A DNA stretch of 13,820 nt, taken from contig DASTRO010000278.1 in the NCBI GenBank assembly GCA_035761165.1, positions 1-13,820 of the forward strand, in the 5' to 3' direction. The position numbers were made by a program, and so were the translations under genes. Source of the DNA: CALCHX01 sp035761165 (GTDB lineage: Bacteria; Gemmatimonadota; Gemmatimonadetes; Gemmatimonadales; Gemmatimonadaceae). The notes under the pieces were generated by a model, which had not been told where the DNA came from, did no database searches, and saw only the letters and a list, made by a program, of their open reading frames with translations. Shown in pieces: positions 1 to 6,037 of this stretch (its first letter is position 1; each line of letters begins with the position of its first letter).

Positions 1-65
1 TGAGTGCTCAGCGATCAGCGGAACGACCTCGGGCTGGCCAGTAGTGGCTGGTCAGAGGGTGTTAC

Positions 66-97
66 GCTGAGCGCTGAGCGCTCAGCGCTCAGCGCTG
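66..97. repeat. Palindromic heptad array after the rhomboid stop codon
   Basis: Four 7-bp units in tandem, GCTGAGC twice and then GCTCAGC twice. Because the second pair is the reverse complement register of the first, positions 65-94 form a perfect 30-nt palindrome. It abuts the stop codon of the rhomboid gene (98-100). In RNA it would fold into a strong hairpin just 3' of that gene, but no U-run follows, so a terminator role is only possible. A related string (CAGCGATCAGCG, 9-20) lies nearby and recurs at 5089-5100. Nothing else is recognisable in 1-97. Confidence 0.75.
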
Positions 98-1000
98 CTA
101 CTCCCCCCTCATCCGCCGCGACGCCTCCTCCAGCATGCGGCGCTCGTCGGCGGTGAGGCTCTCCAGGCCGTGCTGCGAGATCTTGTCGAGCAGCTGGTCC
201 AGGTCCGTCGAGGCGGCGAGGGTCGGGCGCGGGGTGGGGGGGGCGACCTGGAAGCTCGGCCGCTGGGCGAGCGCCGCCTTGCTCTTCGCCACCACGTCAT
301 CCACCTCGTCGCCGCGCGGGCGCGGGCGCGGCAGGCTGCGCGGGATGGCGCGCGGCGGGGAGTCGTCGTAGTCGGGCACGGAGGAGACGTGCGCCCGCAG
401 GCCGTCGCCGCGGGTGGCGTCGGCCACGCGCAGGTAGAGCCACCCGGTGAGGAAGCCGCCGAGGTGGGCGAAGTGCGCCACGTGGCCGGGGCTGTTGGCG
501 ACGCCGTTGACGAGGTCCATCAGCACGAGCAGCGCGATGAACCACTTCACCTTGATCGGCAGGACGGCGAACAGGTAGACCTCGTCGTCCGGCCAGCGGC
601 GGGCGTAGGCGAGCATCACGCCGTAGATGGCCGCCGACGCGCCGACGAGCGCGCTGCCGCGCCAGAAGAGCAGGTGCAGCAGCAGCCCGCCCAGCCCGCA
701 CAGCAGGTAGTAGCGCGTGAACTCGGCCCCGCTCCACTCACGCTCCACGCGCGGGCCGAAGAGGAAGAGCGTGTACATGTTCAGCGCGAGGTGCCAGAAC
801 CCCGCGTGGACGAACATGTACGTGACCACCGTCCACCACGTGCGCGAGAGGTCGCCCGTGTGGAAGCCGAGCAGGGCGGTCATGTCGCTGGCCGAGACCA
901 CCGTGAGCTGCAGGAAGAAGATCGCGACGTTGATCGCGATCAGCGCCTGCACGGCGGGCGTCAGCCGTGGTGCCTGGGGCTCGTCGGTGGAGTAGGACAT
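98..1000 (-). CDS. Rhomboid family intramembrane serine protease
   Basis: 300 aa. Rhomboids are multi-pass membrane proteases that cut transmembrane substrates with a Ser-His dyad. Visible here: a first hydrophobic segment at about residues 14-36; the HxxxN oxyanion motif H70-N74; the GxSxxxG motif G120-A-S122-A-A-I-Y-G127, with Ser122 the expected nucleophile; and AHLGG with His179 as the expected second catalytic residue, followed by a last helix ending near residue 191. After about residue 192 comes a soluble Pro/Arg-rich linker and a conserved-looking end (about 265-297, LDKISQHGLESLTADERRML). This end resembles the short C-terminal module (DUF6576-like) of many Bacteroidetes-type rhomboids. 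Start is ATG at 1000 with AGCAGG about 10 nt upstream. It is separated from the upstream gene by 176 bp, so it probably has its own promoter. Substrate unknown. Family call is firm; the C-terminal module name is from memory. Confidence 0.93.
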   Translation of the reverse strand: MSYSTDEPQAPRLTPAVQALIAINVAIFFLQLTVVSASDMTALLGFHTGDLSRTWWTVVTYMFVHAGFWHLALNMYTLFLFGPRVEREWSGAEFTRYYLLCGLGGLLLHLLFWRGSALVGASAAIYGVMLAYARRWPDDEVYLFAVLPIKVKWFIALLVLMDLVNGVANSPGHVAHFAHLGGFLTGWLYLRVADATRGDGLRAHVSSVPDYDDSPPRAIPRSLPRPRPRGDEVDDVVAKSKAALAQRPSFQVAPPTPRPTLAASTDLDQLLDKISQHGLESLTADERRMLEEASRRMRGE

Positions 1001-1037
1001 GCGCGCAACCTGCTGAGAGACGACTCGGAGAGGGAGT

Positions 1038-1065
1038 GGTACGTGGTACGCGGCACGCGGTGCGG
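1038..1065. repeat. Heptad array between rhomboid and QueE-like genes
   Basis: Four degenerate 7-bp units (GGTACGT, GGTACGC, GGCACGC, GGTGCGG) lie in the 176-bp gap 1001-1176, upstream of the rhomboid start. The rest of the gap has a second loose repeat (CTCGTCAC twice, about 1096-1117) and a purine-rich stretch on the minus strand. No promoter stands out. The array has the same 7-bp period as the others in this window but a different sequence. Confidence 0.6.
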
Positions 1066-1176
1066 GACGGCCGGCGCACTGCTGTCACGCGCGCCTCGTC
1101 ACCCGTGCCTCGTCACTCGCGTCCCACCACGGCTCCCTCCCCTCCTAGGACACGACGGTCCGCTCCCGGTTCCGCC

Positions 1177-1836
1177 TCAGCGCGGCGGCGGCGCGGTGAG
1201 CCGGCGCAGGAGCCGCACGTCGCCGTGCAGCCCCGTGGCCTGTGCCAGCAGCTCTCCCCAGCGCGAGTCCAGCGGACCGATCCCGGTGGGCTCGTCGGGG
1301 TGGATGACGATCGCCACGCGCTCGCTGACCGCGTGGGCCTGCTCCACCAGCCGCAGTAGCTGCGCGTCGGTGGTGTGCTCGCCCGGCGCGAGGACGAGCG
1401 CGTGCTCCAGCCCCAGCTCCGCCGCCGCGCCCAGTGTGGCGTGGATGCGACCGAGCGCGGGTGCCGCCATCGTACCATCGGTGGTGACCTGCACCATGCG
1501 CAACTGCGGCGCCAGCGCGCGCACCGCTTCGGGCCGCTGGCCGTCGCTCTCCGCCAGCACCGGCAGCGGGAGCCGCGCCTGCGCCAGCGCGGCCTGCAGG
1601 CACTCGACGTTGCCGAGCGGGTCGCGCCCGGCCAGCGCGATGGAGTGAAAGGTGGCGCGCGCGGCGAGCCGCCGCATCTCCTCGGCCAGCGCCATCGCGC
1701 TGTACATCACGGCCGTCTCCGCCTCGCCGGCGAAGCGCACGGCGAGCTGGCGGCGGCCGGTCCAGATCCCCTGCGACTGCACGGCGGGGAGCACGCCGAC
1801 GAGGGCGGCGGCGGGGCCCATGGTGGGGACGCTCAT
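1177..1836 (-). CDS. QueE-like protein lacking the radical-SAM cysteines (putative)
   Basis: 219 aa. No confident family call. The order of motifs resembles 7-carboxy-7-deazaguanine synthase (QueE) and related radical-SAM proteins. VQSQGIWTGRRQLAVRFAG (residues 19-37) parallels the QueE start (SIQGEG.TGRP..FVRFAGC). IALAGRDPLGN parallels the GGEP strand. LPVLAESDGQRP parallels the E-T-N-G strand. However, the position of the CxxxCxxC cluster motif reads AGEAETAVMYSA with no cysteine, and the whole protein has a single Cys, in GNVECL. If the homology is right it cannot bind the SAM cluster in the usual way and is a pseudoenzyme or repurposed fold. The ATG start at 1836 overlaps the ddl stop (ATGA, 1833-1836), which indicates translational coupling, so it probably belongs to the same transcript. 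Homology is inferred from memory of the family; the reading frame itself is well supported. Confidence 0.75.
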   Translation of the reverse strand: MSVPTMGPAAALVGVLPAVQSQGIWTGRRQLAVRFAGEAETAVMYSAMALAEEMRRLAARATFHSIALAGRDPLGNVECLQAALAQARLPLPVLAESDGQRPEAVRALAPQLRMVQVTTDGTMAAPALGRIHATLGAAAELGLEHALVLAPGEHTTDAQLLRLVEQAHAVSERVAIVIHPDEPTGIGPLDSRWGELLAQATGLHGDVRLLRRLTAPPPR

Positions 1837-2894
1837 GCGGGTGCTCCGGTCTCACGTTCGACCGGCACCGGCGAGCCCGGCGCGTCCAGGGCGAGCTGGA
1901 CCAGCCGCTCGCACAGGTCGCCGAAGCTCAGGCCGGCGGCGGCGGCGGCCTGGGGGATCAGGCTGGTCTCGGTCATGCCCGGCAATGTATTCGCTTCGAG
2001 GCAAAAACCCTCGCCCTCCGGCGTGAACCGGAAGTCGATGCGGGCACAGCCGCGGAGCTTGAGCGCCTGGAAGGCGCGCTGCGCCTGCGCCTGCAGCTCG
2101 GCGGCCACGGCCGGGTCGAGGCGCGCCGGGAACTCCTCGGCGGCCATCCCCGGCGTGTACTTGCATTCATAGTCGTAGATCTCCTTCCGCGGGATGATCT
2201 CGCCGACCGGCAGCGCCTCGCCGCCGAGGATCCCGACGGTGAGCTCGCGGCCGGGGACGAAGCGCTCGAGCATCACCTCGTCGTCGTAACGGAAGGCCTC
2301 GTCGATGGCCGCCGGCAGCTCGGCCGCGCGTCGGACGACGGTGAGCCCGACGGTGGAGCCCTGCTTGGACGGCTTGACGACGACCGGCAGCCCGAGGGTC
2401 ATCTCGAGCTCGCGCGCCACCTGGTCCCTGGTCCCCGGTCCCTGGTCCCTGGTGAGCATCACCCAGTCGGCCGTGCGCACGCCGGCGGCGCGGAAGAGGT
2501 GCTTGCTCAGGTCCTTGTCCATGGCCAGCGCGCTGGCCAGGTGCCCGCTCCCGGTGTAGCGCACGCCGGCGAGGTCGAGCATCGCCTGGATGGTGCCGTC
2601 CTCCCCGCTGCCGCCGTGCAGCCCGAGCACGACGACGTCCGCCTCGCGCACCGCGGGGAGCGAGAGCAGGGTGGCGGCGAAGCCGCCGGCGCGCAGCTGC
2701 TCCAGCTCCTCGGGGGTGGGGGGCACGATGCCGACGCCGCGTCGCAGCGCCTCGAGGTCCACGACCCCGGTGGCGGGATCGACGGCGGTGACGGCATGCC
2801 CGCGCTCGCGGAGCGCGGTCGCCATGCGGAGCCCGGAGGCGATGGAGACGTCGCGTTCGGCGGAGGTGCCGCCGAGGAGGACGGTGAGCTTCAC
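1833..2894 (-). CDS. ddl: D-alanine--D-alanine ligase
   Basis: 353 aa cytoplasmic ATP-grasp ligase. It joins two D-Ala to make the dipeptide that MurF adds to the peptidoglycan precursor. Seen: LLGGTSAERDVSIASG at the N-terminus (Glu13 matches E. coli DdlB Glu15 as I recall it); LHGGSGEDG (92-100); the ATP-grasp lysine and loop K174-PSKQGS180-TVG; YDYECKY (240-246), where Tyr246 is the residue typical of D-Ala rather than D-Lac specificity; and the metal/phosphate ligands R285-I-D287 and E300-A-N302. Start is GTG at 2894; the reading frame continues upstream but family homology begins here and no strong Shine-Dalgarno is visible. Residues about 148-158 (TRDQGPGTRDQ) are encoded by a heptad repeat array in a loop before the ATP-binding strand. 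The stop overlaps the start of the QueE-like gene. Confidence 0.97.
   Translation of the reverse strand: MKLTVLLGGTSAERDVSIASGLRMATALRERGHAVTAVDPATGVVDLEALRRGVGIVPPTPEELEQLRAGGFAATLLSLPAVREADVVVLGLHGGSGEDGTIQAMLDLAGVRYTGSGHLASALAMDKDLSKHLFRAAGVRTADWVMLTRDQGPGTRDQVARELEMTLGLPVVVKPSKQGSTVGLTVVRRAAELPAAIDEAFRYDDEVMLERFVPGRELTVGILGGEALPVGEIIPRKEIYDYECKYTPGMAAEEFPARLDPAVAAELQAQAQRAFQALKLRGCARIDFRFTPEGEGFCLEANTLPGMTETSLIPQAAAAAGLSFGDLCERLVQLALDAPGSPVPVERETGAPA
2421..2453 (-). repeat. Heptad array inside ddl
   Basis: About five tandem 7-bp units of the type ACCAGGG / ACCGGGG on the coding strand, encoding TRDQGPGTRDQ. A 14-nt piece (2423-2436 on the minus strand) is identical to 4478-4491 in the CBS upstream region, so this is a dispersed intergenic-type repeat that has become coding. 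The loop is not obviously longer than the same loop in E. coli DdlB as I recall it, so it may have replaced sequence rather than extended the protein. The reading frame is intact. Confidence 0.8.
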
Positions 2895-2946
2895 GGCGTG
2901 GTCGTTGAGGGGATCTCGTCGAGTCTCAAGGGACGTACCAGAAGGC

Positions 2947-3050
2947 GAGCGATGAGCGACGAGCGAGGAGCGACGAGCGGGGCCCCCGGGCGGGCCAGTC
3001 CTGGCCTCCCGGGGGGTGCGCGGGTCACTCGTCGCTCATCGCTCGTCGCT
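2947..3050. repeat. Large inverted repeat with heptad arms between CBS and ddl
   Basis: Perfect 17-nt arms (GAGCGATGAGCGACGAG at 2947-2963, its complement at 3028-3044) flank a second GC-rich stem (about 2981-3019), centred on a GGCCA-GTCC-TGGCC hairpin (2993-3006). The left arm is a heptad array: GAGCGAT, GAGCGAC, GAGCGAG, GAGCGAC. The structure begins just past the CBS stop codon and ends about 50 bp before the ddl start. It could end CBS transcription by a very stable hairpin, though no U-run follows. The GCGATGAGCGACGAG string recurs at 5099-5113. Confidence 0.75.
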
Positions 3051-3053
3051 CCC

Positions 3054-4457
3054 CTACCCCATCAGGAATCTCAGCAGGTCACCCCGCGTCACGATCCCCT
3101 GCACGGCGCCGTCGGAGCGCACGAGCACGGCGTGGTTGGACTTCGTCAGCAGCTTCACGATCGAGTCGGTCGGCTGACCGGCGTCGACGATCGGGTAGGG
3201 CGCCTCCATCACGTCGGCCACCGAGCGCTCGAGCGTCTTCGGCTCCTCCAGCGCCCTTGCGGTCAGCGCGGCCTCGCTCACCGAGCCCACGCAGCTCTCG
3301 CCGTCGAGCACGGGAAGCTGCGAGATGTCGTGCACGCTCATCAGGCTCAGCGCCTGGCGCACGCTCGCGCCCGGCGCGACGCTGACCACGGCCGGCGTCT
3401 CGCCGCCGTGCTTGCTCGTCAGCACCTGGCCCAGCGTGCCGCGCTCGGCGTCGAGCATCTGGTTCTCGCGCATCCACTCGTCGTTGTAGACCTTGGAGAG
3501 GTAGCGCTCGCCCGTGTCGCACAGGAAGGTGACGACCAGCGCCTCCGGATCGTTGACGCGGCGCGCGACGCCGAGCGCGACGTGGGCGATGAGCCCGGAG
3601 GAGCCGCCGACGAAGAGCCCCTCCTCGCGCGTCAGCCGGCGCGCCATGGCGAAGGCGTCGCGGTCGGTGACGGTGACGTAGTCGTCGATCACCGACAGGT
3701 CGAGCGTGCCCGGGACCTTGTCCTGCCCGATCCCCTCCACCTTGTACGGGCGCCCGGTGTCGCTGGCCGAGCCGCTGCGCCACGTCTCGGCGAGGATGGA
3801 GCCCACTGGGTCGCCGGCGATGACCTGGATCTTCGGGTTCTTCTCCTTCAGGTAGCGCCCGACGCCGGTGATGGTGCCGCCGGTGCCGGCTGCGGCGACG
3901 AAGTGCGTGATGCGCCCCTCGGTCTGCTCCCAGAGCTCGGGGCCGGTGGTGGCGTAGTGCGCCTCGGGGTTGGCCTGATTGTAGAACTGGTTGGCGAGAA
4001 TGGCGTTGGGCGTCTCGTGGGCGATGCGCTTGGCCATCATGACGTAGTTGTCCGGATGATCGGGCGGCACGGCGGTGGGGGTGACGATGACCTCCGCGCC
4101 GAACGCCTTGAGGAGCCGCACCTTCTCCTGCGACATCTTGTCGGGGAGGGTGAAGATGCAGCGGTACCCCTTGATCGCCGCCGCCATCGCCAGGCCGACG
4201 CCGGTGTTCCCGCTGGTCCCCTCGACGATGGTGCCGCCCGGCCTGAGCTGCCCGGCCCGTTCGGCCGCCTCGATGATGGGCAGCCCGATGCGGTCCTTCA
4301 CGCTCCCACCGGGGTTGAAGAACTCGGCCTTGCCGTACACCGGCGTGACGATGCCGCGGGTCACGCGGTTGAGCCGGATGAGCGGCGTCCAGCCGATGGT
4401 CTGGATGACGTCGTCGTAGGGCCGGCGGTGGCGGGGCTGGGATGTGGGAGAGGACAT
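3054..4457 (-). CDS. cbs: Cystathionine beta-synthase with C-terminal CBS pair
   Basis: 467 aa PLP enzyme. It condenses serine (or an activated serine) with homocysteine to cystathionine, the first step of transsulfuration, in the cytoplasm. Fold-type II signature: NPGGSVKDR with Lys54 as the PLP lysine; substrate loop EGTSGNTG (79-86); phosphate-binding GTGGT (191-195); GGSSG (284-288). EGIGQDKVPGTLD (241-253) and CDTGERYLSKVYND favour CBS over cysteine synthase. Two CBS motifs form a Bateman module at about 350-467 (VHDISQLPVLDG and NHAVLVRSDG), which in this family binds nucleotides or SAM. No N-terminal haem-binding extension is present. The frame is open far upstream, but ATG at 4457 is where homology starts; the upstream DNA is repeat element. 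Cysteine synthase activity cannot be excluded from sequence. The gene stands alone, with a large inverted repeat right after it. Confidence 0.93.
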   Translation of the reverse strand: MSSPTSQPRHRRPYDDVIQTIGWTPLIRLNRVTRGIVTPVYGKAEFFNPGGSVKDRIGLPIIEAAERAGQLRPGGTIVEGTSGNTGVGLAMAAAIKGYRCIFTLPDKMSQEKVRLLKAFGAEVIVTPTAVPPDHPDNYVMMAKRIAHETPNAILANQFYNQANPEAHYATTGPELWEQTEGRITHFVAAAGTGGTITGVGRYLKEKNPKIQVIAGDPVGSILAETWRSGSASDTGRPYKVEGIGQDKVPGTLDLSVIDDYVTVTDRDAFAMARRLTREEGLFVGGSSGLIAHVALGVARRVNDPEALVVTFLCDTGERYLSKVYNDEWMRENQMLDAERGTLGQVLTSKHGGETPAVVSVAPGASVRQALSLMSVHDISQLPVLDGESCVGSVSEAALTARALEEPKTLERSVADVMEAPYPIVDAGQPTDSIVKLLTKSNHAVLVRSDGAVQGIVTRGDLLRFLMG

Positions 4458-4477
4458 GGACGAGGGTAGAGGGGGCT

Positions 4478-4638
4478 GGGGACCAGGGACCGACGAGACG
4501 AGGGTACGGTGGGCGATGATGCGATGATGGTCGGGCGGCGGCGCGAGGTGATCGTGGTAGTCGGGGGGGGGCCCCGCGCCGCGGTCCGTGCGCCGCGCCC
4601 TCCTCCCTCCGCTCTCCTCCCCGTTCCCTATTCCCTCT
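4478..4638. repeat. Dispersed G9C-core repeat element, copy A
   Basis: Occupies most of the 170-bp gap between the TonB-like gene and CBS. The core is at 4563-4575 (nine G, four C, followed by GCGCC) and is preceded by ATCGTGGTAGTC (4551-4562), which copy B shares exactly. Heptad-type arrays flank it: GGGGACCAGGGACC at 4478-4491, identical to the array in ddl, and TCCCCGT/TCCCTAT/TCCCTCT at 4618-4638. The last array runs into the end of the TonB-like gene. The core lies about 105 bp upstream of the CBS start. No clear promoter was seen in the gap. Confidence 0.8.
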
Positions 4639-5062
4639 CGCGTATCGTGTCCTCCGGCAGCGGCGGCGCATCCGGATGCCGGAAGAGGATCGGGAAGAGC
4701 ACGGAGATCCCCACCGGCACGCCGTCCAGGCGCGCCGGGGCGAAGCGCAGGCGGCGCGAGCCGGCGACGGCGGCCGAGTCGAGCCCCGGATAGCCGCTCG
4801 ACTCGGCCACCATCGTGCTCTCCGGCCAGACGCGCCCGAGCGAGTCGATGTAGAGCCGCAGCGTGACGTCGGCCTGCACCTTCCGCTCGTACAGGTCGGG
4901 CGGATACTGGAAGGGGAGCTCCGCGTTCTGCAGCACGGGCGGCACGTCGGGCATGCCGTCGGCGCGCACCGCCTGGATCGCCTTCTTCGCATCGTCCGAC
5001 GACATGCACGCGGCGCACAGCAGCAGAGCGGCGAGCGACGCGAGACGGCGCACGGGAAGCAT
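4628..5062 (-). CDS. Lipoprotein with TonB C-terminal-like domain
   Basis: 144 aa. It has an N-terminal hydrophobic segment after Arg-Arg (residues 7-18) and Cys19 in LCAAC, so lipoprotein export is likely although the -3 residue is an unusual Cys. Residues about 49-128 (YPPDLYERKVQADVTLRLYI, then RLRFAPARLDGVPV and VLFPILF) match the beta-alpha-beta pattern of the TonB C-terminal domain. That domain in TonB contacts the TonB box of outer-membrane transporters. There is no long Pro-rich spacer or TonB-type anchor helix, so this is not a classical TonB. A periplasmic accessory or surface lipoprotein is more likely. The last residues (RERE) and the TAG stop come from a heptad repeat array, so the C-terminus may be recent. 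ATG at 5062 has no strong Shine-Dalgarno. No neighbouring ExbB/ExbD. Confidence 0.85.
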   Translation of the reverse strand: MLPVRRLASLAALLLCAACMSSDDAKKAIQAVRADGMPDVPPVLQNAELPFQYPPDLYERKVQADVTLRLYIDSLGRVWPESTMVAESSGYPGLDSAAVAGSRRLRFAPARLDGVPVGISVLFPILFRHPDAPPLPEDTIRERE

Positions 5063-5571
5063 GGGGACAATCTACACGGGGGGGCGAGCAGCGATCAGCG
5101 ATGAGCGACGAGGGGCTCCGGTGTAGGTCGGAGCGCCTCGCGCGGTGGGCGGGCCGCTCGGCGGTTCGTCGGGGCGTACAGCGTCGAGCGGCGAGGGGTG
5201 GGGAGCGTCGAGGAGGGGGCGCTGCGGCGGGGCCGGGGGGCGTCTGCCGTGGGCGGGTCCCTCAGCAGCGTCGGGCGGGCGTCTGGCGTCTGGGGGCGTG
5301 CAGCGAGAAGCGTGTGGCGGGGACGTTCTGGTGGTGGGCGCGGGGGCGGGTGGCGGTATCGTGGTAGTCGGGGGGGGGCCCCCGCGCCGGGCGCCGTCGC
5401 GCCACCGCGATTCCCTGCCCGCTCGACGCTCCCCGCTCCACGCCCCTCTACGCTCGACGCCAGACGCTCGACGCCCCTCTACGCCAGACGCCCTTCTCGT
5501 CGCGGATGCGCCGCCCCCCCGACGACACACCCTCGTCGCGCTCGGCGCCTCCGGCCGACCGCCATCGCCCG
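5063..5571. other. 509-bp non-coding repeat island
   Basis: No credible gene. The open frames through it are low-complexity translations of repeats. From left to right it holds a heptad stretch AGCGATC-AGCGATG-AGCGACG (5090-5110), a small imperfect hairpin (about 5110-5138), heptad-like sequence at 5165-5215, and repeat element copy B (5278-5494). After that, 5495-5571 is pyrimidine-rich with nothing recognisable. Any promoter for the TonB-like gene should lie near 5063-5120, but I see no convincing -10/-35 pair. Confidence 0.7.
5278..5494. repeat. Dispersed G9C-core repeat element, copy B (two-armed)
   Basis: The most complete copy. The core is at 5370-5383 (nine G, five C, then GCGCC), preceded by ATCGTGGTAGTC (5358-5369). 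Left arm 5278-5315 carries GGCGTCT twice and then GGGGGCGTGCAGCGAGAAGC. Right arm 5425-5494 carries GACGCTCCCCGCTCCACGCC and several CCAGACGC and CTACGC units. The arms are imperfect inverted repeats of each other, so the whole is a roughly 190-bp palindrome around the core. The right arm matches 13765-13792 (copy D) with two mismatches in 28. Also, 5180-5195 is an exact 16-nt match to the array inside mutS. Confidence 0.8.
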
Positions 5572-5985
5572 CTACCGCCCGAAGTACCCCAGCAGCTCCT
5601 GCTCGCGCTCGCGCGTCAGCACGCCGTGATCGTACGTCGGCAGGCGTGAGAGCTCCGCCGCCGAGCGGTCCGGCACACGCACCACCTCGGCGTCGTCCTG
5701 CAGCTGGGCCAGCTCGATCGGCACGAGCACGTGCCGGTCCCGCCGGTCGTCCAGCTCCACGTCCAGGTAGCGCACCTTCATCGCGCCGGTGTCGACGAGC
5801 AGGTCGTGCACCGTGCCCACCTCGGCCCCGTCGGTCGCGCGCAGACGCCAGCCGCGGATGTCGGGCTCGCCGTCGGCCAGCTCGTAGCCGTCGAGCGCGT
5901 TCAGCGATTCCAGCGCCAGGACGCCGGCGCGCGGGTCGATCCCCTCGCCCGCGTGATGGTGCTCGTGCGTGCGATCCGTCGCCAT
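5572..5985 (-). CDS. PRC-barrel domain protein
   Basis: 137 aa, no signal peptide or membrane segment. Residues about 43-92 (GWRLRATDGAEVGTVHDLLV, then VRYLDVEL and HVLVPIE) fit the PRC-barrel beta-fold. That fold was first seen in photosynthetic reaction-centre H subunits and in RimM, and is common in small stress-type bacterial proteins of unknown role. The N-terminus is His-rich (HEHHH), a possible metal-binding or incidental feature. AAGGAGG at 5992-5998 (complement) is a near-perfect Shine-Dalgarno. It lies 3 nt before ATG 5988 and 6 nt before ATG 5985, so 5985 is chosen; 5988 or a GTG at 6015 are less likely. It lies 52 bp after the membrane-anchored gene at 6038-6715 and may be cotranscribed with it. 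Function beyond the fold is unknown. Confidence 0.88.
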   Translation of the reverse strand: MATDRTHEHHHAGEGIDPRAGVLALESLNALDGYELADGEPDIRGWRLRATDGAEVGTVHDLLVDTGAMKVRYLDVELDDRRDRHVLVPIELAQLQDDAEVVRVPDRSAAELSRLPTYDHGVLTREREQELLGYFGR

Positions 5986-6037
5986 CATCGTCCTCCTTCC
6001 AGTCGTCTCGCTCACGCTTCCGGCAACCGACGACCGG

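Noticed and set aside
170..1648. A 492-codon open frame on the plus strand across the rhomboid and QueE-like genes
   Set aside because: Low-complexity antisense shadow; the rhomboid catalytic motifs lie on the minus strand.
2499..4469. A 656-codon open frame on the plus strand across ddl and CBS
   Set aside because: Same explanation: it spans two clear genes and an intergenic inverted repeat, and has no recognisable protein features.
4458..5018. N-terminal extension of the CBS frame upstream of ATG 4457
   Set aside because: The extension translates repeat element A and the antisense frame of the TonB-like gene; family homology begins a few residues after ATG 4457.
5278..5494. CRISPR array
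   Set aside because: Repeat units are 7 bp, degenerate and contiguous, without unique spacers of regular length, and there are no cas genes.
5072..5530. A 152-codon minus-strand frame in the repeat island
   Set aside because: It is made of translated heptad arrays (Arg/Ser/Pro-rich) with no domain and no ribosome site.
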